DNA of 10,443 nucleotides. It comes from Candidatus Saccharimonadota bacterium (GTDB lineage: Bacteria; Patescibacteriota; Saccharimonadia; UBA4664). The notes beneath the pieces were generated by a model, which was not told where the DNA came from, did not search any database, and saw only the letters and a list, made by a program, of their open reading frames with translations. The first letter of the stretch is position 1. Every line of letters starts with the position of its first letter. Both the position numbers and the translations under genes were made by a program. Positions 1-5,702 of this stretch are shown piece by piece. The DNA lies in assembly GCA_029237755.1 (NCBI GenBank), contig JAQZBT010000024.1, forward strand, positions 1 to 10,443, read 5' to 3'.

Positions 1-1
1 T

Positions 2-76
2 TCGGCTTGGATGAAGTTCGGCGAGCGGGTCGCGGCCAAGCTGGCCAACCGTCGTCCCGAAAAATTCTTGTATTAG
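2..76 (+). CDS. C-terminal tail of an unidentified protein (partial, runs off the left edge)
   Basis: An open frame enters from the left edge and stops at TAG 74-76, giving 24 residues that end RRPEKFLY. Most codons end in G or C, as in the confident genes here, and the peptide is a mixed basic/hydrophobic sequence that looks like a natural C-terminus. The stop lies 10 bases before a hairpin at 87-118 and the next gene is convergent, which fits the end of a transcription unit. The fragment is too short to assign a family. A competing frame starting at position 7 runs through the hairpin and has Gly/Arg-rich low-complexity content, so I prefer this one. Confidence 0.45.
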   Translation, partial: SAWMKFGERVAAKLANRRPEKFLY

Positions 77-86
77 TGCGGGTCGG

Positions 87-118
87 GGACCCGGAGGCCA
101 TTGGCGGCCCCCGGATCC
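87..118 (-). terminator. Hairpin between convergent genes, possible terminator
   Basis: The 13-base arms 87-99 and 106-118 surround a 6-base loop (100-105). On the plus strand two positions are A/C mismatches. On the minus strand the same positions become G-U wobbles, so a minus-strand RNA would pair along the whole 13-bp stem. It begins 6 bases past the stop of the minus-strand gene ending at 124, the expected place for its terminator. No U-tract follows directly, so it may instead be a 3' stabilising structure. Confidence 0.4.
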
Positions 119-123
119 GATGG

Positions 124-603
124 TTACTCGCGCGCGGACAGGTGGGGGTGGCCGACGAGCCGGTTGTTTACCCGATGGCGTACCTTGCCCTGGTCCCAGG
201 CGCGCCGGATATAGAGTAGTGGCCGCGCCGGTACGCCGAAGATGCGGGAAGCCAGGAAATCGATCAGGTTCTCCTTCATCACGATTTTCAAGGCCACGCT
301 TGCTCCTACCAGCAGTAGCAGCACCATTATCCATGCCAGCACCCAGCTGCCGAACAGTCCGCGTAGGGTGAACGACACTGGAGTGATGACAAACAGGGCC
401 AGGCCCAGGCCGGTTGCCGACTGACACAGGGTTACGGGCCAGTCTTCGTACGTGTGAGGATCTTTCGCGTCGTCGGCGGCGTGGTAATTCACCAGGGCCA
501 CCGACCGCTTGAGGCGGCGTGAGGGTTTGGGCGTGCGTATCTCGAAGGTATCGATATCACCATTGCGCCGGCCCAATCCCTCTTCTAAGTACAAGCGGGC
601 CAT
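124..603 (-). CDS. Small membrane protein with two transmembrane helices, unknown function
   Basis: This 159-residue protein has no family I recognise. Its first 55 or so residues are soluble and charged, with a basic patch (KPSRRLKR, 27-33). Two strongly hydrophobic segments follow at about 62-80 and 86-108, joined by a very short loop, so they probably form a helical hairpin. The last 50 residues are again polar and rich in Arg and His. By the positive-inside rule both tails would lie in the cytoplasm. The start is supported by AAAGGA lying 7 bases upstream of the ATG on the minus strand. It is transcribed away from the MurE-like gene and has no operon partner in the window. Coding status is supported by the ribosome site, the clean hydrophobic pattern and the hairpin right after the stop. 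The role is open. Confidence 0.7.
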   Translation of the reverse strand: MARLYLEEGLGRRNGDIDTFEIRTPKPSRRLKRSVALVNYHAADDAKDPHTYEDWPVTLCQSATGLGLALFVITPVSFTLRGLFGSWVLAWIMVLLLLVGASVALKIVMKENLIDFLASRIFGVPARPLLYIRRAWDQGKVRHRVNNRLVGHPHLSARE

Positions 604-709
604 CGCACAATCCTTTCTCGAGACGGTCGCGATGCGAGGGATAGGCTACAATATCCAGACCCAAGTAGCAATGACCGTTATACTTAGGCAGTAATCGAAA
701 AGAGTTTTG
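604..709. promoter_or_regulatory. Divergent promoter region for the membrane protein and the MurE-like gene
   Basis: This gap must hold the promoters for both divergent genes. The clearest -10-like sequences overlap: TATACT on the plus strand (679-684) and TATAAC on the minus strand (677-682). A second plus-strand candidate is TACAAT (647-652). None has a convincing -35 at 16-18 bases, so the assignment rests on -10 resemblance and position only. A purine-rich GAAAAGAG (697-704) precedes the MurE-like start and may serve as a weak ribosome site. Confidence 0.3.
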
Positions 710-2029
710 ATGCTTAGAAAGCTTGTTAAGGCAATTATTCCGGCCGGCGTATTCCGCGCCATCGAACCGACGGGGCATCTGTTGGAGTCGGTCTTGTGGA
801 ACATCGTCGAGGGTTTCCCGGCTCGCGGTATGAAGGTGATCGGTGTGACTGGCACAGATGGCAAGACCACCACCTGCAGCTTGATTTACACCATGCTCAA
901 CGATGCCGGCGTCCGCACCGGCCTGATGTCGACCATTGGGTATGGCACTCCGGATCACTGGCGGGACAACCAGGTCCACATGACCACGATGCAGACACGG
1001 GCGATGCTCAAGCGCATCAAAGAGCTTAAGGCCGACAACATCGAGTGGCTGGTGCTTGAGACGACCAGCCATGCACTGGCCCAGAACCGGGTCTGGGGGA
1101 TTCCCTACAGCGTGGCGGTGATGACCAACATCACGCACGAACATCTCGACTACCATGGCACGTTTGAGCGCTACCGTCAGGCTAAAGTGAGGCTGTTTCG
1201 GCTCGTAGCTCAGAACTCGGCCGGCCTCAAGACTGGCGTGGTGAACTCGGATGATGCCAGCGCGGCCTACTTTGCCGCGGCGCTGCCCAAGGTGATCAGG
1301 TACGGCGTGAAGCAGTCTCATCCTGATCTGAAGGCGACCAACGTCAAGAGCACGCCCACGGGTAACGAGTACGACATCAAGTACGAGGGCGAGCAGCTGC
1401 ATATCAAGACTGAGCTGCCCGGCGCCTTCAATGTCTACAACTCGCTGGCGGCTGCGGGTACCGGATTGGCCCTGGGTCTGACCACCGATCAGATAGAGCA
1501 CGGTATCGCTGCCCTGAAGCGGGTCGAAGGCCGGATGAACACGATCGAGGCGGGACAGGATTTCAGCGTGATCGTCGATTTTGCGCACACGCCCGACTCC
1601 TTCGAGAAGATCCTGGGCAGCATGCGGAAGCTGACCAAGGGCCGCCTGATCGTGATGTTTGGATCGGCCGGCCGGCGTGATGAGACCAAGCGCGCCAAGC
1701 AGGGAGCTTCGGCGGGCAAGTGGGCCGATCTGGTAGTCGTGACCGAGGAAGATGACCGTGACGTGGACGGTGTCCAGATCATGGACCAGATAGCCGAAGG
1801 GGCGGAGAGTGAGGGCAAAAAACGGGACAAGGACTTATTCCTGGTTCATGACCGGACCAAGGCGATCCAGTACGCCATCGCGCACGCGAAGACCGGTGAC
1901 ACGGTACTGTTGCTCGGCAAAGGCCATGAGAAGACCATAGAGCGCGCCGATGGCGAGCACCCGTGGAATGAAGCCGCTACTGCTCTAGCGGCCCTCCAGG
2001 GCCGTCAGAAAGGGCGTAGGAAGGCTTGA
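710..2029 (+). CDS. murE: MurE-family Mur ligase (UDP-MurNAc-tripeptide synthetase-like) lacking the N-terminal domain
   Basis: MurE-type ligases are cytoplasmic ATP-dependent enzymes that add the third amino acid to UDP-MurNAc-L-Ala-D-Glu in peptidoglycan synthesis. Visible here are the ATP loop TGTDGKTTT (47-55), ETTSHAL (117-123), the HEHLDYHG segment with the likely carbamylated Lys159, PGAFNVYNSLAA (237-248), VDFAHTPD (289-296) and GKGHE (403-407). The DNPR motif that reads the incoming amino acid in meso-diaminopimelate enzymes is EDDR here (347-350): the Arg is kept and the Asn is changed, so the diamino acid used is uncertain. The ATP loop begins near residue 47 instead of about 110, so the UDP-sugar-binding N-terminal domain is essentially missing. 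An in-frame TAA at 692-694 rules out a longer start. TTG at 707 is the only alternative to the ATG at 710. The stop overlaps the start of the TyrA-like gene, implying translational coupling. Confidence 0.88.
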   Translation: MLRKLVKAIIPAGVFRAIEPTGHLLESVLWNIVEGFPARGMKVIGVTGTDGKTTTCSLIYTMLNDAGVRTGLMSTIGYGTPDHWRDNQVHMTTMQTRAMLKRIKELKADNIEWLVLETTSHALAQNRVWGIPYSVAVMTNITHEHLDYHGTFERYRQAKVRLFRLVAQNSAGLKTGVVNSDDASAAYFAAALPKVIRYGVKQSHPDLKATNVKSTPTGNEYDIKYEGEQLHIKTELPGAFNVYNSLAAAGTGLALGLTTDQIEHGIAALKRVEGRMNTIEAGQDFSVIVDFAHTPDSFEKILGSMRKLTKGRLIVMFGSAGRRDETKRAKQGASAGKWADLVVVTEEDDRDVDGVQIMDQIAEGAESEGKKRDKDLFLVHDRTKAIQYAIAHAKTGDTVLLLGKGHEKTIERADGEHPWNEAATALAALQGRQKGRRKA

Positions 2030-2763
2030 AAACTCTCGGACTATTCGGTACAGGCGTATTCGGCCGGTTTATGGCACAGCACCTGGCTCCGCACTTTGAG
2101 GTGCGGGCGTATGACCCTCGTGAGACTGACCTGCCAGCGGAGGTTAAGCGGGTGACGCAGGAAGAGGCGGCGGCATCAGATGTGATTGTGCTGGCGGTGC
2201 CGGTCCAGGCCATGGAGGCGGCGTTGGAACAGATAGCACCCAGATTGAAGCCCGGCACGCTGGTGCTGGATGTCGCGTCTGTTAAACAGATACCGGTGAG
2301 CCTGATGGAGCAGTACGTACCCGAGTCGTGCGAGATCGTGGCGACGCACCCGTTGTTTGGGCCGCAGAGCGGTAAGGAGGGGATTGCCGGTCTGACTGTG
2401 GTGACCTGGCCGGTGCGCGTATCTGGCGACAGATATGCCGAGGTCCAGAAGTTCCTCCGTGAGGGCCTGAAAGTGGACGTGCACGAGGTGAGTCCAGACG
2501 AGCACGACCGCGAAATGGCGTACGTGCAGGCGTTGACCTTCCTGATTGGGCGGGCCCTCAGTGATCTGGATATCCCTAATACTCCGCTCAAGACGGCTAC
2601 CTACCAGCATCTGAGCGATATCGAGAGGATCGTCCAAAACGATACCGGCGATCTGTTCGATACCGTCGAGCTATACAACCCCGAGGCTCCAGCCGTGAGG
2701 CAGGCCTTCGTGGAAAAATTGGACCAGATAGAGGCAGCGCTGGAGGCGCATTCGTCCAAATAA
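2026..2763 (+). CDS. tyrA: Prephenate/arogenate dehydrogenase-like protein (TyrA family)
   Basis: TyrA enzymes oxidatively decarboxylate prephenate or arogenate with NAD(P) on the way to tyrosine. The 245-residue protein has an N-terminal Rossmann motif GLFGTGVFG (5-13), DVASVK (82-87) and THPLFGPQSG (107-116), which contains the expected catalytic His108. The C-terminal helical part (EHDREMA and following) resembles plant arogenate dehydrogenases most. In VQALTFLIGR (167-176), Phe172 occupies a place where the family usually has a His that contacts substrate. There is no ACT or chorismate mutase domain. The start is TTG 2026-2028, overlapping the MurE-like stop as TTGA, with AGGA at 2018-2021 in front. 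Sharing a message with a cell-wall ligase is unusual company for a tyrosine gene. The family is clear; the substrate is not, and another 2-hydroxyacid-type or cyclohexadienyl substrate is possible. Confidence 0.85.
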   Translation: MKTLGLFGTGVFGRFMAQHLAPHFEVRAYDPRETDLPAEVKRVTQEEAAASDVIVLAVPVQAMEAALEQIAPRLKPGTLVLDVASVKQIPVSLMEQYVPESCEIVATHPLFGPQSGKEGIAGLTVVTWPVRVSGDRYAEVQKFLREGLKVDVHEVSPDEHDREMAYVQALTFLIGRALSDLDIPNTPLKTATYQHLSDIERIVQNDTGDLFDTVELYNPEAPAVRQAFVEKLDQIEAALEAHSSK

Positions 2764-2802
2764 CCGAATACTGCTCCGGCCGGCAGCGCTAAGGTGAGGG
2801 TT

Positions 2803-2808
2803 GGAGGT
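2803..2808 (+). promoter_or_regulatory. Strong Shine-Dalgarno (GGAGGT) of the 28-codon ORF
   Basis: GGAGGT lies 7 bases before ATG 2816-2818. It is a better match to the 16S rRNA tail than the site in front of most other genes in this window, and it has no other ORF to serve. That is the main reason for calling the short ORF downstream real. Confidence 0.6.
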
Positions 2809-2815
2809 AACAGAT

Positions 2816-2902
2816 ATGGCAATGGTATTGAGATGGGCGATCAGGATCCTGGTAATCCGGCTGGGCGCCAAGCTGATGCAACGGATCGTCAGCCGGATCT
2901 AG
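2816..2902 (+). CDS. Candidate 28-residue cationic amphipathic peptide
   Basis: ATG 2816 to TAG 2900-2902 encodes 28 residues. Six are basic (R6, R10, R15, K19, R23, R27) and none is acidic. The basic residues fall every four or five positions among Ile, Leu, Val, Met and Trp, the pattern of a membrane-surface amphipathic helix and not of a spanning one. A GGAGGT ribosome site is ideally spaced. The ORF lies 52 bases after the TyrA-like gene on the same strand and may be its third cistron. Its stop interlocks with the stop of the convergent amidinotransferase-like gene in a CTAG palindrome. I recognise no family. Possible roles are a membrane-acting small protein, a toxin-like peptide or a leader peptide, all inference. 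A chance ORF of this length is easy to get; the ribosome site is the discriminating evidence. Confidence 0.45.
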   Translation: MAMVLRWAIRILVIRLGAKLMQRIVSRI

Positions 2903-3699
2903 TTCGCGTCGAGGGCGAGCGTAGTACAGCGGATTCCGCCGCCGCCCAGTTTGAGCTGAGAGATATTACAGGCAACGACCCTGAGGCCGCGGCGTTCGAG
3001 CTCGGTCTTCAGTTCCGGGGCGCCATCAGCCATGATGACGGTGTTCCCATCAGATACGAGGTTGAGCGCAAACTGCTCAGCCTCTTTGAGTGAGACGGGG
3101 ATGAGTTCCAGATCGGCGTGGTCCTTGATGCGGGCCTGGCTGTCGATATCGAGCGCATCGAGGCAGACGGCTACTAAGCCAGGTCGGATGACGCCAAATA
3201 CCAGATCATCGTCGTACCAGCGGTCGCTCACGGTGTGGATCGGGATTACCTCATATCCCAGAGACTCCTCGATAAAGGCATCTGACCGGGGATCGCTGCG
3301 CCACTGGCGGCCCTTGATGACAGCGCCGGTACCGGTTGGGACGGCGTCGCCCTGGCCGCTGAAGCGGTAGGGGCAAACAATGACCTCGAAGCCGTTAGCC
3401 TCGAGCCAGCGCCGGGTATGGTCCGTCTCGGGCGCACGCTCGGGTGGCAGGTTGCCCAGTACGGCCATCTTGCCCCTGACCAGCGCTTGATTGGCGGTGT
3501 AGGTCATATCTGGCAGACCGTGTACCGGCTCCAGGAAGTGAACTTTTCGCCCGGTAGCCTCATGCGCCGCGATCAGAGCGTCGTACTCACGCTCGAGTTT
3601 GAGCGCGTCTGGTTGCCGGTGCGGGTCCATGTAGGGGTTGATCGAGTAGGCGATCTCGAAGTAATCTGGCCGGCACATCAGGACTTCGCGGTTGTACAT
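2899..3699 (-). CDS. Amidinotransferase / dimethylargininase-like protein with altered catalytic His
   Basis: This 266-residue protein has the pentein fold of amidinotransferases, arginine dihydrolases and dimethylarginine dimethylaminohydrolases, which attack guanidino groups through a Cys-His pair. Family landmarks are RPDYFEIAYSINPYM (10-24), LPDMTYTAN (62-70), GQGDAV (115-120, usually GEGDA), EAEQFALNLVSDGNTV (206-221) and the C-terminal GGGGIRC (252-258) with the nucleophile Cys258. The segment usually written FYHLD reads WYDDD (161-165), placing Asp163 where the catalytic His should be. The enzyme may therefore be inactive, use another base or act on a different substrate. It follows the PheA-like gene after 14 bases and is probably cotranscribed with it. 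Its stop overlaps the convergent 28-codon ORF by 4 bases. Family assignment is firm; the reaction is not. Confidence 0.82.
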   Translation of the reverse strand: MYNREVLMCRPDYFEIAYSINPYMDPHRQPDALKLEREYDALIAAHEATGRKVHFLEPVHGLPDMTYTANQALVRGKMAVLGNLPPERAPETDHTRRWLEANGFEVIVCPYRFSGQGDAVPTGTGAVIKGRQWRSDPRSDAFIEESLGYEVIPIHTVSDRWYDDDLVFGVIRPGLVAVCLDALDIDSQARIKDHADLELIPVSLKEAEQFALNLVSDGNTVIMADGAPELKTELERRGLRVVACNISQLKLGGGGIRCTTLALDAN

Positions 3700-3713
3700 A
3701 GGTCAGAGCATTC

Positions 3714-4286
3714 TCACTGAGCTTTACTGTGCCGGGTAAACACCATGAAATCGGTGGTGTTGGTCTTATCTGTCTGAATGTTGGCTTTCAAGATATGGAG
3801 GTGGTAGAGCTCAGCGGCTGAGGCTGAGGCGACGACGGCGGTGCTGCGGGGGAGTTTACCCTCGGCCAGATCGCGCGCAGCCAGAGCGGTGTCGATGTAC
3901 TCCTTCACCGGGGTTCCGCGCCATTCCCGCCTCAGGTACTCCTGACTCTGGGCGAGCGCCGGCAGCTGGGACGTGATCTGTTTGATCTCCGACTTGGTGA
4001 CACCGGGCAGCACCAGCAGGTTTTGCCGGATGGGCATGGAGAAGATGTGCACGATCTTGTATGTGTAGTCGGCCGAAGCCCGTAGGTTCTCGATCACGAA
4101 GCCGGCGTTGGAGTTGCGGATCGGGACGATGCCGAGCTCGGAACGGCCCTCGGCCACTATCTTAAAAGCCCCTTGCGCCGTACCGACGTAGACGAAGTCC
4201 GCTGCTTGCTTGGCGTCTTTCAGATAGCGCCGGGCGGCCTCCTCGGTGAAGGAGCCGGCGATAGCGGAGATGGCGATGGCTGTCAT
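3714..4286 (-). CDS. pheA: Prephenate dehydratase-like protein, catalytic domain only, divergent
   Basis: Prephenate dehydratase converts prephenate to phenylpyruvate for phenylalanine. The 190 residues cover just the periplasmic-binding-protein-like catalytic domain, with no regulatory ACT domain. Landmarks are GSFTEEAARRYL (11-22), GIVPIRNSNAGFVIENL (52-68), LPALAQSQEYL (108-118), SASAAELYHLHIL (154-166) and NTTDF (176-180). Three signature motifs deviate. PIENS is PIRNS (Arg57 for Glu), TRF is TDF (Asp179 for Arg) and the SHPQALAQ-type segment reads SQLPALAQ. The catalytic Thr (178) and the Asn (58) are kept. The Glu-to-Arg and Arg-to-Asp changes look like a reciprocal charge swap. It could be a true but divergent dehydratase or a related enzyme such as a BacA-type prephenate decarboxylase. 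It heads a two-gene operon with the amidinotransferase-like gene and may be translated from a leaderless message (-10 CATAAT 8 bases before the ATG). Confidence 0.78.
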   Translation of the reverse strand: MTAIAISAIAGSFTEEAARRYLKDAKQAADFVYVGTAQGAFKIVAEGRSELGIVPIRNSNAGFVIENLRASADYTYKIVHIFSMPIRQNLLVLPGVTKSEIKQITSQLPALAQSQEYLRREWRGTPVKEYIDTALAARDLAEGKLPRSTAVVASASAAELYHLHILKANIQTDKTNTTDFMVFTRHSKAQ

Positions 4287-4343
4287 AGGTGGCTATTATG
4301 CCACAAATCGCTTCGCCCCGAAGGGCGGTGATAAGATATCTCC
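4287..4343. promoter_or_regulatory. 57-base divergent promoter with overlapping inverted repeats
   Basis: On the minus strand CATAAT (plus 4295-4300) ends 8 bases before the PheA-like ATG. On the plus strand TAAGAT (4332-4337) ends 6 bases before the mutase ATG. Initiation about 7 bases beyond each -10 would put both transcripts at or within a base or two of their start codons, so both genes may be leaderless, and neither has a Shine-Dalgarno. No good -35 is seen. Between them lie two overlapping inverted repeats, CTTCG-CCC-CGAAG (4311-4323) and CGCCC-CGAA-GGGCG (4314-4327), which could be an operator for both genes. Confidence 0.4.
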
Positions 4344-5699
4344 ATGAACTTTACCGAATCAATCTTCAAAGCGTATGACATCCGAGGTATATCAGGTGAG
4401 GAGCTCACCAACGAGCTGGCGCACGCCGTAGGGCGGGCCGTGGCAGACTTCCTGCCAGATAGCGGACCGGTAATCGTCGGACGTGACATGCGGGTGGACT
4501 CAAACGATCTGGCCAAGGCCGTGATCGAGGGTCTGACCAAGCAGGGCCGGGACGTTTGGGACATCGGGCTGGTAACTACAGATATGGTCTACTTCGGAGC
4601 CGGACGGTTTGCCGACGAGGTAGCCGGCGGCGTCATGGTCACGGCCAGCCACAACCCCGGCAAGTACAACGGGATCAAGCTGATTGGCCGCGGTAGCGTA
4701 CCGATGGGCGCTCAAAACGGGCTCATGGACATCAAGGAGATCGTGAAGAGCGACGGCTACAAGCCGGCCGCCGAAACCGCCGGGAAGGTGACCGAGCGCT
4801 CGATCACCAAGGAGTGGGTCGATAAGATCGTTGAATTCCTAGATGTCGAGGCGCTGCCCAAGTGGCGGATCGCCGTCGACGCAGGCAACGGCATGGGCGG
4901 AGCGATCTTCCCGGCTCTGCAAGAGAGACTGCCGTTTGAGGTCGAGCAGATGTACTTTGAGCTCGACGGGACATTCCCGAACCACGTCGCCAACCCCCAT
5001 CTGGTCGAGACCCTGGCTGATCTGTGCGCCACGATCAAGAAGAACAAGCTCGACTTCGGTCTGGCTTTCGACGGCGACGGCGACCGCGGCGGCCTGGTAG
5101 ACGACGAGGGTAATCCGCTGCCTGAGCACATCATCGGAGCCATGCTGAGTAAGCAGTTCCTGGCCGATAACCCCGGAGCCAAGATAGTGGTCGACCTGCG
5201 CGTCAGCCACGTCGTGAAGGACACGATCGAGGCCAACGGCGGCACATACCTGCGCTCCAAGGTGGGCAACGACGCGATTAAGACCATCATGCGCAACGAG
5301 GATGCCGTCCTCGGTATCGAGGCGAGCGGCCACTACTACTTCCGCGACGCCTACTTCAGCGACTCGGGCATCATCGCGGTGATGAGCGTAGTCAACATCC
5401 TGGCCAAATCAGGCAAGAAGTTGAGCGAGCTGGTGAGCGAATTTGGCCAAGCCTACGCCACGGCGCACGAGACCAACTTTGAGGTCGAGGACAAGCAGGG
5501 CGCTTTTGATCGGGTACGTGAGAAATACCAGGACGGCGAGCAGGACGAGCTCGACGGGCTGACCGTAAGCTACGGTGACTGGTGGTTCAACATCCGGGCC
5601 AGCAATACCGAGCCGGTAGTACGCCTGAACGTTGAAGCGAAGGACCAGGCTACGCTCGAGCACCGCCTGGCAGAACTGACACAACTGATAGGGGGATAG
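4344..5699 (+). CDS. Phosphomannomutase/phosphoglucomutase
   Basis: This alpha-D-phosphohexomutase interconverts hexose 6- and 1-phosphates (mannose or glucose) in the cytoplasm, feeding GDP-mannose or UDP-glucose for surface glycans. All four active-site loops of the family are intact in its 451 residues: TASHNP with the phosphoserine Ser102 (100-105), the metal loop DGDGDR (243-248), the sugar-specificity loop GIEASGH (324-330) and the phosphate loop RASNTEP (418-424). Length matches AlgC/ManB-type enzymes. The N-terminus IFKAYDIRG is also typical of that group. It is the first gene of a two-gene operon; the second mutase starts 3 bases after its stop. The ATG is preceded directly by a -10-like TAAGAT and no Shine-Dalgarno, so translation may be leaderless. 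Dual mannose/glucose specificity is likely but cannot be read from sequence alone. Confidence 0.93.
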   Translation: MNFTESIFKAYDIRGISGEELTNELAHAVGRAVADFLPDSGPVIVGRDMRVDSNDLAKAVIEGLTKQGRDVWDIGLVTTDMVYFGAGRFADEVAGGVMVTASHNPGKYNGIKLIGRGSVPMGAQNGLMDIKEIVKSDGYKPAAETAGKVTERSITKEWVDKIVEFLDVEALPKWRIAVDAGNGMGGAIFPALQERLPFEVEQMYFELDGTFPNHVANPHLVETLADLCATIKKNKLDFGLAFDGDGDRGGLVDDEGNPLPEHIIGAMLSKQFLADNPGAKIVVDLRVSHVVKDTIEANGGTYLRSKVGNDAIKTIMRNEDAVLGIEASGHYYFRDAYFSDSGIIAVMSVVNILAKSGKKLSELVSEFGQAYATAHETNFEVEDKQGAFDRVREKYQDGEQDELDGLTVSYGDWWFNIRASNTEPVVRLNVEAKDQATLEHRLAELTQLIGG

Positions 5700-5702
5700 C
5701 GT

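Noticed and set aside
7..219. 70-codon plus-strand frame at the left edge
   Set aside because: It crosses the hairpin and the end of the convergent gene and is Gly/Arg-rich; the frame ending at 76 has better coding character.
557..1588. 343-codon minus-strand open frame opposite the MurE-like gene
   Set aside because: It overlaps both the MurE-like frame and the start of the 124-603 gene, and its translation shows no family features.
2771..2789. CTGC...GCAG palindromic stretch after the TyrA-like stop, considered as a terminator
   Set aside because: The pairing is short, needs bulges, leaves almost no loop and has no U-tract.
2794..3093. 99-codon plus-strand frame after the TyrA-like gene
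   Set aside because: It runs mostly antisense to the amidinotransferase-like gene in another frame; the 28-codon frame with the Shine-Dalgarno is the better candidate.
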